This document shows positions 7,613-16,611 of a stretch of 33,931 nt of DNA, in pieces. This DNA is from Bacteroides caecigallinarum. GTDB lineage: Bacteria; Bacteroidota; Bacteroidia; Bacteroidales; Bacteroidaceae. The position numbers and the translations under genes were made by a program. The notes under the pieces are model-generated. The model ran no database searches. It was not told the origin of the DNA and worked only from the letters and a program-made list of their open reading frames with translations. The first letter of the stretch is position 1, and every line of letters starts with the position of its first letter. Location of the stretch: positions 1 through 33,931 of the forward strand of contig NZ_JACJLE010000047.1 of assembly GCF_016901995.1 (NCBI RefSeq), in the 5' to 3' direction.

Positions 7613-10444
7613 TTATTTCTGATTTAGTTCTTCTTTAAGGAATTTAGGTGTATATCCTTTATCAGACATAGCCACTTCCTCAGGTGTTCCGCACGAAAGC
7701 AACTGTCCTCCATCCTTTCCACCTTCAGGTCCCATGTCGATGATATAGTCAGCCATCTTTATAACATCAAGGTTATGTTCTATAACCAGAACTGTGTTTC
7801 CTTTGTCCACCAGACGGTTGAGTACATTCATCAGTACACGGATATCCTCAAAATGCAAACCTGTGGTAGGTTCGTCAAGGATGTAGAAAGTCTTTCCTGT
7901 ATCTTTCTTGGAAAGTTCGGTAGCAAGTTTCACACGCTGGCTCTCTCCACCGGAAAGAGTGGTAGAAGGCTGTCCTAACTTGATATATCCCAAACCTACT
8001 TCCTGAAGAACCTTTATCTTGTTCAGTATCTGAGGCACATTCTCAAAGAACTCCACAGCACGGTTTATTGTCATATCAAGCACATCGGCTATTGACTTTC
8101 CTTTGTATCTTACTTCCAGTGTCTCACGGTTATAGCGTTTGCCATGACACACCTCACAAGGGACAAGCACATCAGGCAGGAAGTTCATTTCTATGGTCTT
8201 ATATCCGTTTCCTCCGCAAGCCTCACAGCGTCCTCCGGCTACATTGAACGAAAAACGTCCAGGCTTGTAACCACGTATCTTTGCTTCCGGCAGACCTACA
8301 AACAGGTTTCTTATATCTGAGAACACTCCGGTATATGTAGCCGGATTTGAACGCGGAGTACGCCCAAGCGGCGACTGATCCACATTTACCACCTTATCTA
8401 TATTCTCCAGTCCTTCAATACGGTCGTATGGCAAAGGGTCCTGAAGCGAACGGTAGAAATGTTGCGAAAGTATAGGTTGAAGAGTGTCGTTGATAAGTGT
8501 TGACTTACCGCTTCCCGAAACACCTGTCACACAGATAAGTGTTCCCAACGGAAATTCCACATCTACTCCTTTCAGATTGTTTCCCTTGGCTCCGAACAGA
8601 GACAGTTTCTTGCCGTTGCCCGGTCTTCTTTGGGCAGGTATTTCTATCTTCATTTCACCATTCAGATACTGCGATGTCATAGTGTGTGTCTTCAGCATCT
8701 CCTGCGGAGTTCCTGCAAATACCACTTCACCGCCCAATCGTCCTGCCTTCGGTCCCATATCCACTATATAGTCCGATGCCAGCATCATGTCCTTGTCATG
8801 CTCTACTACTATCACCGAGTTGCCTATATCTCTAAGACTTTTCAGGGAGTTTATCAGTCGGACATTATCTCTCTGATGAAGTCCGATACTAGGTTCATCA
8901 AGGATATAAAGTACATTTACAAGCTGCGAACCAATCTGTGTTGCAAGGCGGATACGCTGGCTTTCGCCACCCGAAAGACTGACTGAAGTACGGTTAAGAG
9001 AAAGATATTCCAATCCCACATCAAGAAGGAATTTAAGTCGTGTACGGATCTCTTTAAGAATCTCCTGTGCTATTACTTTCTGCTTACTGTCCATATGTTC
9101 CTCCACTCCCTGCAACCATTCATAAAGTTCATTTATGTCCATCGAAGCCAGTTCGTAGATATTCTTGTCATGCAGACGGAAATGAAGGGCCTCCTTATTC
9201 AGCCTCATCCCCTTACACTCAGGACATACATCGGTCTTGGCAAATTGCTCAGCCCATTTCTGAGCAGTGGCAGAAGCATCTTTCTCCTGCATCATCTGTA
9301 TATATTTCACTATACCTTCGTATTCTACGAAATAGTCTGACGAAGTGTGTACCAGTGAACTGTCTATCTTCAGACGCTCATCGCAACCGTAAAGAATTTC
9401 ATTAATGGCATCGTCAGGCAATTCGCTTACGGGAGTTTTAAGCGTAGCTTCATGTCGTTCAAGCAATGCACTCAACTGCCAGAAAATCATAGCATTCTTA
9501 TATTTTCCAAGTGGTGCTATTGCTCCTTCATACACAGAAAGCGTACGGTCCGGAATTACCTTGTCAACATCTATCAGATTGACATATCCCAATCCCTTGC
9601 ATCGCGGACATGCGCCCTGCGGAGAGTTAAAAGAAAAATTGTGTGGTGCCGGCTCACGATAAGAAAGTCCTGTCACGGGACACATCAGACGCTTACTGTA
9701 ATGACGCACACTTTCTGTCTGCGCATCCAGTATCATGAGCAAACCGTCTCCCAGTCGCATGGCAGTGGCCACACTCTGTCGCAACCTTTTATCCTCTTTC
9801 TCGGTTACAACTGTTTTATCTACCACAACTTCTATGTCATGGTTCTTGTATCTGTCCAGTTTCATTCCGTGAGTGATTTCCTTCACTTCACCGTCAACTC
9901 TCACATAAAGATAGCCTTTTTTCCTGACTTGTTCGAACAGCTCCTTATAATGTCCCTTTCGGGTACGAACCAATGGAGAAAGTATAAATATACGCTTCCC
10001 CTTATAATCACGGTTTATAAGTTCTATGATTTGTTCCTCGGTATATTTCACCATCTTCTCTCCCGAAAGATAGGAATATGCCGTAGCAGCACGCGCATAG
10101 AGCAGACGCAGATAGTCGTATATCTCGGTAGTTGTACCCACAGTGGAACGCGGATTCTTGTTGGTCGTCTTCTGCTCGATCGAGATAACCGGACTCAGTC
10201 CTGTAATCTTGTCAACGTCAGGACGTTCCATTCCACCAAGGAAATTTCTGGCATATGCGGAGAATGTCTCTATATACCTGCGCTGTCCCTCGGCGAAGAT
10301 TGTATCGAATGCAAGCGACGACTTACCGCTTCCACTCAGCCCAGTGATAACCGTAAGGCTGTTACGCGGTATTTCGACATCTATATTTTTCAGATTATGT
10401 ACACGTGCTCCCTGCACGCTTATCGTTTCTTTTCCTTCTGTCAT
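7613..10444 (-). CDS. uvrA: Excinuclease ABC subunit A
   Basis: A 943-residue DNA damage sensor of nucleotide excision repair that works with UvrB and UvrC. It has two ABC ATPase halves: Walker A GLSGSGKS at 35-42 and GVSGSGKS near 650, with signatures [16 protein letters not shown] and [15 protein letters not shown]. The C-terminal zinc module (CEAC...CEVC) is intact. In the first zinc module the usual CxxC reads C255-P-V-T258, while the second pair C279-x2-C282 is kept, so metal binding there may be altered. Length is normal. A -7 element (TATCTTTG) at 10469-10476 overlaps the promoter of the divergent LysM gene. Neighbouring genes do not add functional information. Confidence 0.97.
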   Translation of the reverse strand: MTEGKETISVQGARVHNLKNIDVEIPRNSLTVITGLSGSGKSSLAFDTIFAEGQRRYIETFSAYARNFLGGMERPDVDKITGLSPVISIEQKTTNKNPRSTVGTTTEIYDYLRLLYARAATAYSYLSGEKMVKYTEEQIIELINRDYKGKRIFILSPLVRTRKGHYKELFEQVRKKGYLYVRVDGEVKEITHGMKLDRYKNHDIEVVVDKTVVTEKEDKRLRQSVATAMRLGDGLLMILDAQTESVRHYSKRLMCPVTGLSYREPAPHNFSFNSPQGACPRCKGLGYVNLIDVDKVIPDRTLSVYEGAIAPLGKYKNAMIFWQLSALLERHEATLKTPVSELPDDAINEILYGCDERLKIDSSLVHTSSDYFVEYEGIVKYIQMMQEKDASATAQKWAEQFAKTDVCPECKGMRLNKEALHFRLHDKNIYELASMDINELYEWLQGVEEHMDSKQKVIAQEILKEIRTRLKFLLDVGLEYLSLNRTSVSLSGGESQRIRLATQIGSQLVNVLYILDEPSIGLHQRDNVRLINSLKSLRDIGNSVIVVEHDKDMMLASDYIVDMGPKAGRLGGEVVFAGTPQEMLKTHTMTSQYLNGEMKIEIPAQRRPGNGKKLSLFGAKGNNLKGVDVEFPLGTLICVTGVSGSGKSTLINDTLQPILSQHFYRSLQDPLPYDRIEGLENIDKVVNVDQSPLGRTPRSNPATYTGVFSDIRNLFVGLPEAKIRGYKPGRFSFNVAGGRCEACGGNGYKTIEMNFLPDVLVPCEVCHGKRYNRETLEVRYKGKSIADVLDMTINRAVEFFENVPQILNKIKVLQEVGLGYIKLGQPSTTLSGGESQRVKLATELSKKDTGKTFYILDEPTTGLHFEDIRVLMNVLNRLVDKGNTVLVIEHNLDVIKMADYIIDMGPEGGKDGGQLLSCGTPEEVAMSDKGYTPKFLKEELNQK

Positions 10445-10465
10445 ATCTTAATATTCAGTGAAACA

Positions 10466-10496
10466 TTGCAAAGATAATGCTTTTTTCGTACTTTTG
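10466..10496 (+). promoter_or_regulatory. Promoter of the LysM gene
   Basis: TTG (10466-10468), a 20-base spacer and TACTTTTG (10489-10496) form a full Bacteroidetes-type -33/-7 pair. Transcription should start near 10503, about 20 bases before the ATG at 10523. Confidence 0.75.
10469..10476 (-). promoter_or_regulatory. Candidate -7 element of uvrA
   Basis: Minus-strand TATCTTTG matches TAnnTTTG and lies 25 bases from the uvrA start. It sits inside the spacer of the opposite promoter, so polymerase should not bind both at once. No clear -33 TTG is visible. Confidence 0.6.
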
Positions 10497-10522
10497 CCCG
10501 TAAATAATCATATAGCTGAAAA

Positions 10523-12319
10523 ATGAAATTTATTCAATCTGTATTTCTTGCACTGGCAATCATTGCCGGAAGCAGCATCAAAGTAATGGCTCAGGCTACA
10601 GCCGAGAGCGGATATTTCCTTCACACAGTAACCAAAGGCCAAAGCCTATACTCTATATCAAGTATGTATAATGTCACCATTGACGACATTGTACGTCTCA
10701 ATCCAGGCAGCGACAAGCAAATCCGAGAGGGAGCTGCACTTAAAATTCCACAGGCAGCTACAACAAACTCCGACAAACCTGTATTCCACACAATACAGGC
10801 AGGCGAGACTTTATACCGTCTATCGGTGAAATATAATGTCACCACACAGGCTATATGCGAAGCCAATCCAGGACTGAGTACAGAGAATTTCCGCTCGGGA
10901 CAGGTAATAATAATTCCGGTACAGTCTGATTCCAAGCCACAAAAAGAAACTCCTAAAACTGAAGAACAGGAGAACACAAACGTGAAGATGAACGACTGGA
11001 AAGACATGCATAAAGTGGAAAGGAAAGAAACCATTTTCAGCATCAGCCGCGAATATGGCATAACAGAAGAAGAATTGATAGCAGCAAACCCTGAATTAAA
11101 GACAGGGAAACTGAAAAAAGGTACATTCCTTTTCATACCATACGGAAAGAATGACAAGAAACAAGAGTCAGAATCACAACCTACAACAAAAGAACTTACC
11201 AACGAAGAGGTTTTCAGCCAGAACGAAGAACTGAAAAAAGACATAAAGACTATCAAAGCGGCAGTAATGTTACCTTTTATGGCAGGTACAAGCACCAATA
11301 TGGATGAGCAAGTACGAATGGTGGAATATTACGAAGGCTTCCTTATGGCAGTGGATAGTCTGAAAAAACAAGGTGTATCCATAGATCTTTACACATACGA
11401 CACGAAAGGAAGAGAAGCTACCCTGAACAGCATCCTCTCAAAAAAGGAAATGAAGAATATGGACATAATATTCGGTCCGGCAAAGGCACAGGATATTGAT
11501 GTTCTGGCAACATTCGCCGACAATAACAACATACGCCTGGTAGTCCCGTTTGCTCCTAAGGTAGATGAGGTTTTCAAAAATCCTCACATCTATCAGATAA
11601 ATACTCCACAGTCATATCTGTATTCCGAGGTTTACGAACACTTTACACGCAAGTTCAGCGACAGCAACGTGATATTCCTGAACGCAAGCAATGGTGACAG
11701 AGAAAAGGATGAGTTCATCAAAGGTATGAAGACAGAATTAAGGAACAATGGCATAAGCTATCGCGATTTTACCGTAACTGATAATTTTTATGAGATAACC
11801 ACTGTTATGGATACGCTGAGAAACAACATATTCATACCTACTTCAGGAAAAAGTACCGCACTGGTAAAAATTCTTCCACAATTGACACAGATCCGACGCG
11901 AACATCCAAACTATATGATGAACCTGTTCGGCTATCCTGAATGGCAGACTTATACAAACGACTATCTTGCAAGCTTTTACGAAATAGATACATATTTCTA
12001 TTCGTCATTCTATACAAACAATCTTTTCCCTGCTGCTGTCCATTTCACCAACTCATACCGCCGCTGGTACAGTAAGGACATGGCAAACATATACCCGAAA
12101 TACGGAATGTTGGGATACGACACAGGATATTTCTTCCTAAAAGGTCTGTCTAAATACGGAAACAAGATGGAGGAAAATCTGAACTCAATACAGGTGACAC
12201 CTATACAGACCGGTTTCAAGTTTGAAAGGGTAAACAACTGGGGAGGATTTATTAACCGAAAAGTATTCTTCGTACACTTCTCTAAGGATTATGAACTGAT
12301 AAAACTTGACTTTGAATGA
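10523..12319 (+). CDS. LysM-repeat protein with periplasmic-binding-like domain
   Basis: A 598-residue exported protein with a signal peptide (residues 1-24, VMAQA). Three LysM modules, about 33-76, 88-132 and 162-206 (for example HTVTKGQSLYSISSMYNV), should bind peptidoglycan. A Lys/Glu/Gln-rich linker (207-243) leads to a domain at about 244-590 that resembles type 1 periplasmic-binding/amino-acid receptor folds (AAVMLPFMAG, then VRMVEYYEGFLMAVD and IIFGPAKAQDIDVLA). Its stop overlaps the next start as ATGA, so it is translationally coupled to an outer-membrane barrel protein. This points to a wall-to-outer-membrane linking or sensing role, which is inference. A good promoter lies just upstream. 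Confidence 0.88.
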   Translation: MKFIQSVFLALAIIAGSSIKVMAQATAESGYFLHTVTKGQSLYSISSMYNVTIDDIVRLNPGSDKQIREGAALKIPQAATTNSDKPVFHTIQAGETLYRLSVKYNVTTQAICEANPGLSTENFRSGQVIIIPVQSDSKPQKETPKTEEQENTNVKMNDWKDMHKVERKETIFSISREYGITEEELIAANPELKTGKLKKGTFLFIPYGKNDKKQESESQPTTKELTNEEVFSQNEELKKDIKTIKAAVMLPFMAGTSTNMDEQVRMVEYYEGFLMAVDSLKKQGVSIDLYTYDTKGREATLNSILSKKEMKNMDIIFGPAKAQDIDVLATFADNNNIRLVVPFAPKVDEVFKNPHIYQINTPQSYLYSEVYEHFTRKFSDSNVIFLNASNGDREKDEFIKGMKTELRNNGISYRDFTVTDNFYEITTVMDTLRNNIFIPTSGKSTALVKILPQLTQIRREHPNYMMNLFGYPEWQTYTNDYLASFYEIDTYFYSSFYTNNLFPAAVHFTNSYRRWYSKDMANIYPKYGMLGYDTGYFFLKGLSKYGNKMEENLNSIQVTPIQTGFKFERVNNWGGFINRKVFFVHFSKDYELIKLDFE

Positions 12320-12999
12320 TAAAAAAAATATATATACTCTATTTGCTTGGTATTATCCTTGGCCTTAATGTTTCTACAGCCAACGCTCAGTTGCAGGAAC
12401 AGAAACATAACTTTTCCGTAGGTATAAGCGGAGGAGTCAATCTGGGAAACGTTGATTTCTCCCCAAGAATAAAACAAGGTTACTTAATAGGCCCGCAAAT
12501 GGGATTTACCGCCAGATATATATCAGAGAAATATTTCAGCATGATTTGCGGTATTCAGGCGGAGGTCAACTACTCCCAGCGTGGATGGAAAGAGGTGATA
12601 GAAGACGGAAGTGGTGACAGCTATCAACGAGCTATGAACTATGTAGAAATACCGCTCATGGCTCATCTGGCGTTCGGAAAAGAATATGGCAACGGAGCAC
12701 GTTTCATCCTTAACCTCGGTCCGCAAATAGGTTTCCTTCTTAATGAAAAGGAAACTCATGCCATTCCTTCAATACAAAATGAGCAATACGGCAAAGCTGC
12801 AGAAAACGGTTTCGACTATGGACTGATTGGAGGTGGAGGTCTGGAGATACGTACCGGCATAGGACATTTCCTTCTTGAAGGCAGATACTATTTCGGACTT
12901 AGCGATTTCTTCAACACAACAAAAAAAGATTATTTCTCACGTTCAGCACATACTTACATATGCGGTAAAATCACTTATCTTTTTGATATAACGAAGTGA
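12316..12999 (+). CDS. PorT-family outer-membrane beta-barrel protein
   Basis: A 227-residue protein with a signal peptide (about 1-24, STANA) and a single small barrel domain. Alternating hydrophobic strands, the GISGGVNLGNVDF start, GIQAEVNYSQRGW, YVEIPLMAHLAFG and LLEGRYYFGLSDFFN are typical of the Bacteroidetes OMP_b-brl_2/PorT group. PorT itself belongs to the type IX secretion system, but most family members are not secretion components and no other T9SS gene is present here, so that role should not be assumed. Its start codon overlaps the stop of the LysM gene (ATGA), indicating coupled translation. Confidence 0.85.
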   Translation: MIKKIYILYLLGIILGLNVSTANAQLQEQKHNFSVGISGGVNLGNVDFSPRIKQGYLIGPQMGFTARYISEKYFSMICGIQAEVNYSQRGWKEVIEDGSGDSYQRAMNYVEIPLMAHLAFGKEYGNGARFILNLGPQIGFLLNEKETHAIPSIQNEQYGKAAENGFDYGLIGGGGLEIRTGIGHFLLEGRYYFGLSDFFNTTKKDYFSRSAHTYICGKITYLFDITK

Positions 13000-13013
13000 G
13001 ATGTTAGTTTTTA

Positions 13014-13053
13014 GTTGTTAGTTTCTGTCCGAATGGTTATGACAACTAACAAC
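13014..13053. repeat. Inverted repeat and AT-rich leader before exonuclease III
   Basis: Arms GTTGTTAGTT and AACTAACAAC pair perfectly over a 20-base spacer, without a T-run after them. The following bases 13071-13100 are almost pure A/T with repeated TTAATTATTAATT-like words right up to the start codon. A similar word block precedes the gene starting at 16445. Role unknown; it may separate the porT-like gene from the next transcript. Confidence 0.4.
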
Positions 13054-13100
13054 CAACAACCCGTAACTTTCAATTATTAATTCTTAATTATTAATTAAAT

Positions 13101-13856
13101 ATGCGCCTTATTTCATGGAACGTAAACGGAATCCGCGCCTGCTGCGACAAGGGTTTCCGTGATTCATTCAAGGCACTTGATGCCGATTTCTTTTGCCTGC
13201 AGGAAACAAAGATGCAGGAAGGACAACTTGACCTCAGTTTCGAAGGATATACATCATACTGGAATTATGCCGAAAAGAAAGGCTATTCAGGTACAGCAAT
13301 ATTCACTCGTCACCAGCCTCTGAACGTAACATACGGCATAGGCATTGACGAACATGACCACGAAGGACGTGTGATAACACTCGAAATGGAAAACTTTTTC
13401 CTTGTAACAGTATATACTCCTAATTCGCAGGACGGTTTGAAACGTCTTGACTACCGAATGACATGGGAAGACGATTTCAGGGCATACATCAAGAACCTTG
13501 ACAGCAAAAAACCGGTACTGGTTTGCGGAGACCTGAATGTGGCACACAAGGAAATAGACCTGAAAAATCCAAAGACTAACCGCATGAATGCCGGATTTAC
13601 CGACCAGGAAAGAGAAAAATTCCAGACATTGCTCGATGCCGGTTTCATTGATACTTTCCGCCATTTCTATCCTGACATGGAGAATATCTATTCCTGGTGG
13701 TCATACCGTTTCAAGGCACGCGAAAAGAACGCAGGGTGGCGTATTGACTATTTCGTGGCTTCTGCACGCCTTGCTGATAAACTTCAGGGAGCAAAAATAC
13801 ATACAGAAATATTCGGTTCGGACCACTGTCCGGTAGAAGTAACCATCGATTTATAA
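13101..13856 (+). CDS. xth: Exodeoxyribonuclease III / AP endonuclease
   Basis: A 251-residue Mg2+-dependent enzyme of base-excision repair that cuts 5' of abasic sites and has 3'-phosphatase/exonuclease activity. The EEP-fold motifs are all present: SWNVNGIRA (5-13), LQETK with metal ligand Glu35, TVYTPNSQ, GDLNVAH, the WRIDY motif and C-terminal GSDHCPV with the catalytic Asp-His pair. Length is standard. It starts after a 101-base gap and is followed 7 bases later by the diacylglycerol kinase gene, so the two are likely co-transcribed. Nothing unusual is seen. Confidence 0.96.
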   Translation: MRLISWNVNGIRACCDKGFRDSFKALDADFFCLQETKMQEGQLDLSFEGYTSYWNYAEKKGYSGTAIFTRHQPLNVTYGIGIDEHDHEGRVITLEMENFFLVTVYTPNSQDGLKRLDYRMTWEDDFRAYIKNLDSKKPVLVCGDLNVAHKEIDLKNPKTNRMNAGFTDQEREKFQTLLDAGFIDTFRHFYPDMENIYSWWSYRFKAREKNAGWRIDYFVASARLADKLQGAKIHTEIFGSDHCPVEVTIDL

Positions 13857-13863
13857 TATAGAG

Positions 13864-14244
13864 ATGAAAAACGACGGGTTTACACTCAAAAAAAGACTGA
13901 AGAGTTTCAAGTTTGCCTTTAACGGCATAATATTGCTCATTACACGTGAACACAATGCATGGATACATTGTTTTGCGGCTGTATGCGTAATAATAGCAGG
14001 ATTTGCTTTCGACATATCCACTACTGAATGGATAGCTGTAACTTTCGCCATAGGCACAGTACTTGCAGCAGAAGCTGTAAACTCGTCAATAGAAGCCATT
14101 GCAGACCTTGTTTCACCGGGATATAATGAAGCTATCAAACGTACCAAGGATCTTGCTGCAGGAGCAGTGCTTATACTTGCCATATCAGCAGCCATAGTCG
14201 GACTGATTATATTTATACCTAAAATAATGGAAATATTCAGCTAA
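13864..14244 (+). CDS. dgkA: Diacylglycerol/undecaprenol kinase
   Basis: A 126-residue inner-membrane lipid kinase. Three hydrophobic helices (about 32-48, 54-72 and 98-119) follow an amphipathic start (SFKFAFNGI). The family signature EAVNSSIEAIADL spans 70-82 with the catalytic and metal-binding Glu70 and Glu77, then KDLAAGAVL (96-103). In Gram-positives this family phosphorylates undecaprenol, in E. coli diacylglycerol; the substrate here is not decided by sequence. Its neighbour 47 bases downstream is a PAP2 phosphatase, which together suggests recycling of undecaprenyl phosphate or another lipid phosphate. It lies 7 bases after xth. Confidence 0.93.
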   Translation: MKNDGFTLKKRLKSFKFAFNGIILLITREHNAWIHCFAAVCVIIAGFAFDISTTEWIAVTFAIGTVLAAEAVNSSIEAIADLVSPGYNEAIKRTKDLAAGAVLILAISAAIVGLIIFIPKIMEIFS

Positions 14245-14291
14245 ACAGACACGCTGAAGTTTGCGTTTCTATACTAAATGATAAAGAGAAT

Positions 14292-14852
14292 ATGATTAAA
14301 AGAATCAGCATATTATTTATGGTTTGCCTGCTGTCATCCTCCATAAGCGCACAAACCATCGAAATTACCGGTAGCCGTAAGGCAGTCCGAACATCAGGCG
14401 ATATAGGTGCAGTGCTTTTGCCTGTAGCCGGACTGACAGCCATTCTTATAAACAAGGATTGGCAGGGGTTGAAACAAGGAGTATTTTCAGGCATAACCAC
14501 ACTGGGAGTGACATACGCACTGAAATATGCCGTAAAGAAAGAACGTCCTGACCATAGCGATTTCCACTCCTTCCCTTCCATGCATACGTCAGTATCATTC
14601 GCGGCAGCGTCTTTCATCCAGCGTCGCTATGGCTGGAAATGGGGAGCACCGGCATATGTACTGTCAACGTATGTAGGCTGGAGTCGCGTTTATGGCAAGA
14701 AACATGACTGGTGGGATGTTGCGGCAGGAGCCGTTATAGGTACAGCCAGCTCATACATATTCACACGACCATTTGCAAAGAAACATAATCTTACGATAAG
14801 CCCTGTAGCAGGTGACGGTCATTACGGCGTTTATGCTTCAATGAATTTCTGA
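14292..14852 (+). CDS. PAP2-family phosphatase
   Basis: A 186-residue exported or membrane-tethered phosphatase. An N-terminal signal (residues 1-20, SSSISA) is followed by the three acid-phosphatase motifs: K82-K-E-R-P86, P95-S-M-H98 and S131-R-V-Y-x4-H138-D-x2-D142, holding the catalytic histidines and phosphate-binding arginines. Such enzymes remove phosphate from lipid pyrophosphates or monophosphates on the periplasmic side. It is short and less hydrophobic than UppP/PgpB types. Next to dgkA it may take part in undecaprenyl-pyrophosphate recycling or lipid A dephosphorylation (inference). It converges with the AAA/nuclease gene, 21 bases apart. Confidence 0.9.
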   Translation: MIKRISILFMVCLLSSSISAQTIEITGSRKAVRTSGDIGAVLLPVAGLTAILINKDWQGLKQGVFSGITTLGVTYALKYAVKKERPDHSDFHSFPSMHTSVSFAAASFIQRRYGWKWGAPAYVLSTYVGWSRVYGKKHDWWDVAAGAVIGTASSYIFTRPFAKKHNLTISPVAGDGHYGVYASMNF

Positions 14853-14873
14853 TAAAGGTAATATTTATTTTCA

Positions 14874-16445
14874 TCAGACTGTTTTCCAATCTCCTATCGT
14901 TCCTGTTTCGGAAGAGAAACTAGCACCTATCTTATAAAGTGTACGTGTATCTGAGGCGTATTCACCAGCATAACCCTTTTCTTCTATCTGACGCAAGGCC
15001 TCTTCAGCAGTTCCGTCGAGTTTGAACTCGAAGATATACACATATTGAGGCGTTTCCAGCACACAGTCCACACGACCGTGACTCTGTTGCTTCTCAACAT
15101 AAACCGTATAGACGCTTATCAGGCGGAGAATCAGGTAGAATGTATATTGGAAATAGCGTTCGCGCTCCCTCTCATCATCCTTGCGGCGCATAGTATAAGG
15201 GATGCTCGAAAGAAATGAAGTGAAAAGGCTGCACAGTCTGTCGGTATCTCCACCCTCCAAAGTATCCAGCACATCAAAAATCCAACCCTCAATACGCTTC
15301 TTAGGCTGTAGATAAGATGTAGCAATGGCAGTAAGAAAACCGTTCTTTACCTCATTATTCGGAAAATCAAGAAGAAAAGTATTACGGCGCATATTGTAGT
15401 CCTTGATGGTCAGGTATCCGCTCTGATAAATCATGGGTAAAGGCTGTTCCACATCGGCCTTATAATCAATGAATTCTTCCGGGCTATAATATCTGCCTGT
15501 CAGTTCATTCATGTTCTCTTTGAAATGCGCAAGCAGACGAATCAGATACGTCGGAGTTCCAGAACTGAACCAATAATCCTGAAGACGAAGACTATCTAAG
15601 GCATTAAGCAGGCTGAACGGATTATAGACATCAGTCATATTGTCACTGAAATGGTAACCGTCGTATTTCTGTTTTAGAAGAGACTTCATTTCCTCTAAAG
15701 AGCAACGGTTCCTTTCAGCCATTGCAGATATAGGCTCGACAAAATAGCCGTCAAGCTCTTCCTGTGTAATACCGCAAAGTGTCTCGTAACGGGCATCCAT
15801 ACTGATATCCTTAGGCTGGTTGAAACCGCTGAACACACTCACCTGAGAGAATTTGGTCACGCCGGTAAGAAGTACGAACTGGAGATGACTGTCGGCTACC
15901 TTAAACACGGAATAGAATGCCTTAAGAACATTGCGGTGACGGTCTTCCAATAATGTATCAACATCAAGCACATCAAGGATAGGCTTGTCGTACTCGTCTA
16001 TCAGGGCTACGGCACGACGGCCTGTCTGCTCATGTACAGCGCAAAGTATATCACGAAAACGAAGTCCTACCCCAAGTCCCGGATCAGTATGAATATCATA
16101 CTGTTTTTCCCATTTATCAATATAATCATCAAGCATGGTCTCCAAAACACCAGCCTGAGTGAAATTCGCCCCGTTGAAATCCACATGAAACACAGGATGC
16201 ACATTCCAGTCCTTCTCCAAACGGTCTATCTTCAGTCCTTTGAAAAGTTCCTTATGCCCTAGGTAATAGTTCTTCAGTGTAGAGACAAGAAGGCTTTTAC
16301 CGAAACGGCGCGGACGGCTAAGAAAATAAATGCTTCCATCGTGGGTAAGACTGTATATAAGGTCGGTCTTGTCGATATAGACATAACCATCTTCGATTAT
16401 ACGTTCAAAACTCTGGATTCCTATAGGGTATTTCATGTCGGTCAA
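14874..16445 (-). CDS. AAA-ATPase-like / PD-(D/E)XK nuclease protein
   Basis: A 523-residue protein of the large Bacteroidetes paralogue family with an N-terminal AAA-ATPase_like domain and C-terminal PDDEXK_9-type nuclease. The start MKYPIGIQSFERIIEDGYVY is characteristic. The P-loop variant SRPRRFGKS covers 43-51 and Walker B is ALIDEYD (147-153). The nuclease motif is D460 then E473-x-K475 (GRVDCVLE, then FEFK). The function is not experimentally settled; many near-identical copies per genome suggest a selfish, regulatory or defence-like role. It stands alone between convergent PAP2 and a terminator, with its own -7 element at 16496-16503. Confidence 0.9.
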   Translation of the reverse strand: MTDMKYPIGIQSFERIIEDGYVYIDKTDLIYSLTHDGSIYFLSRPRRFGKSLLVSTLKNYYLGHKELFKGLKIDRLEKDWNVHPVFHVDFNGANFTQAGVLETMLDDYIDKWEKQYDIHTDPGLGVGLRFRDILCAVHEQTGRRAVALIDEYDKPILDVLDVDTLLEDRHRNVLKAFYSVFKVADSHLQFVLLTGVTKFSQVSVFSGFNQPKDISMDARYETLCGITQEELDGYFVEPISAMAERNRCSLEEMKSLLKQKYDGYHFSDNMTDVYNPFSLLNALDSLRLQDYWFSSGTPTYLIRLLAHFKENMNELTGRYYSPEEFIDYKADVEQPLPMIYQSGYLTIKDYNMRRNTFLLDFPNNEVKNGFLTAIATSYLQPKKRIEGWIFDVLDTLEGGDTDRLCSLFTSFLSSIPYTMRRKDDERERERYFQYTFYLILRLISVYTVYVEKQQSHGRVDCVLETPQYVYIFEFKLDGTAEEALRQIEEKGYAGEYASDTRTLYKIGASFSSETGTIGDWKTV

Positions 16446-16495
16446 TTAAGAATTAAAAATTAATAATTAGGAACAAAACCGATGTACGTTTGGAA

Positions 16496-16503
16496 CAAAG
16501 ATA
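16496..16503 (-). promoter_or_regulatory. Candidate -7 element of the AAA/nuclease gene
   Basis: Minus-strand TATCTTTG matches TAnnTTTG, about 50 bases from the start codon. A second match, TATTTTTG, lies directly upstream (16504-16511) and is also the T-run of the preceding hairpin. The leader contains an AT-rich word block (16444-16469) like the one before xth. Confidence 0.55.
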
Positions 16504-16548
16504 CAAAAATAGGCAGAAAAATAAAAAGAACTGATGATTTCTTCTGCC
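16504..16548 (-). terminator. Intrinsic terminator after the TIGR02757 gene
   Basis: Minus-strand arms GGCAGAA and TTCTGCC pair perfectly and extend to about ten pairs with one G-U, followed by TATTTTTG. It lies 64 bases after the TIGR02757 stop. The T-run doubles as a possible -7 box for the next gene. Confidence 0.6.
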
Positions 16549-16611
16549 ACATTTTCAATCATTCATTACTGAACTAAAAGTACAGTTATTGGATAGATTG
16601 TACATATCTTC

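Noticed and set aside
9452..10477. A 341-residue open frame on the plus strand inside uvrA
   Set aside because: It lies opposite a strongly conserved uvrA, has no family features and is rich in residues typical of antisense frames.
12316..12999. Evidence for a type IX secretion locus
   Set aside because: The barrel protein resembles the PorT superfamily only in general; no other secretion gene is present.
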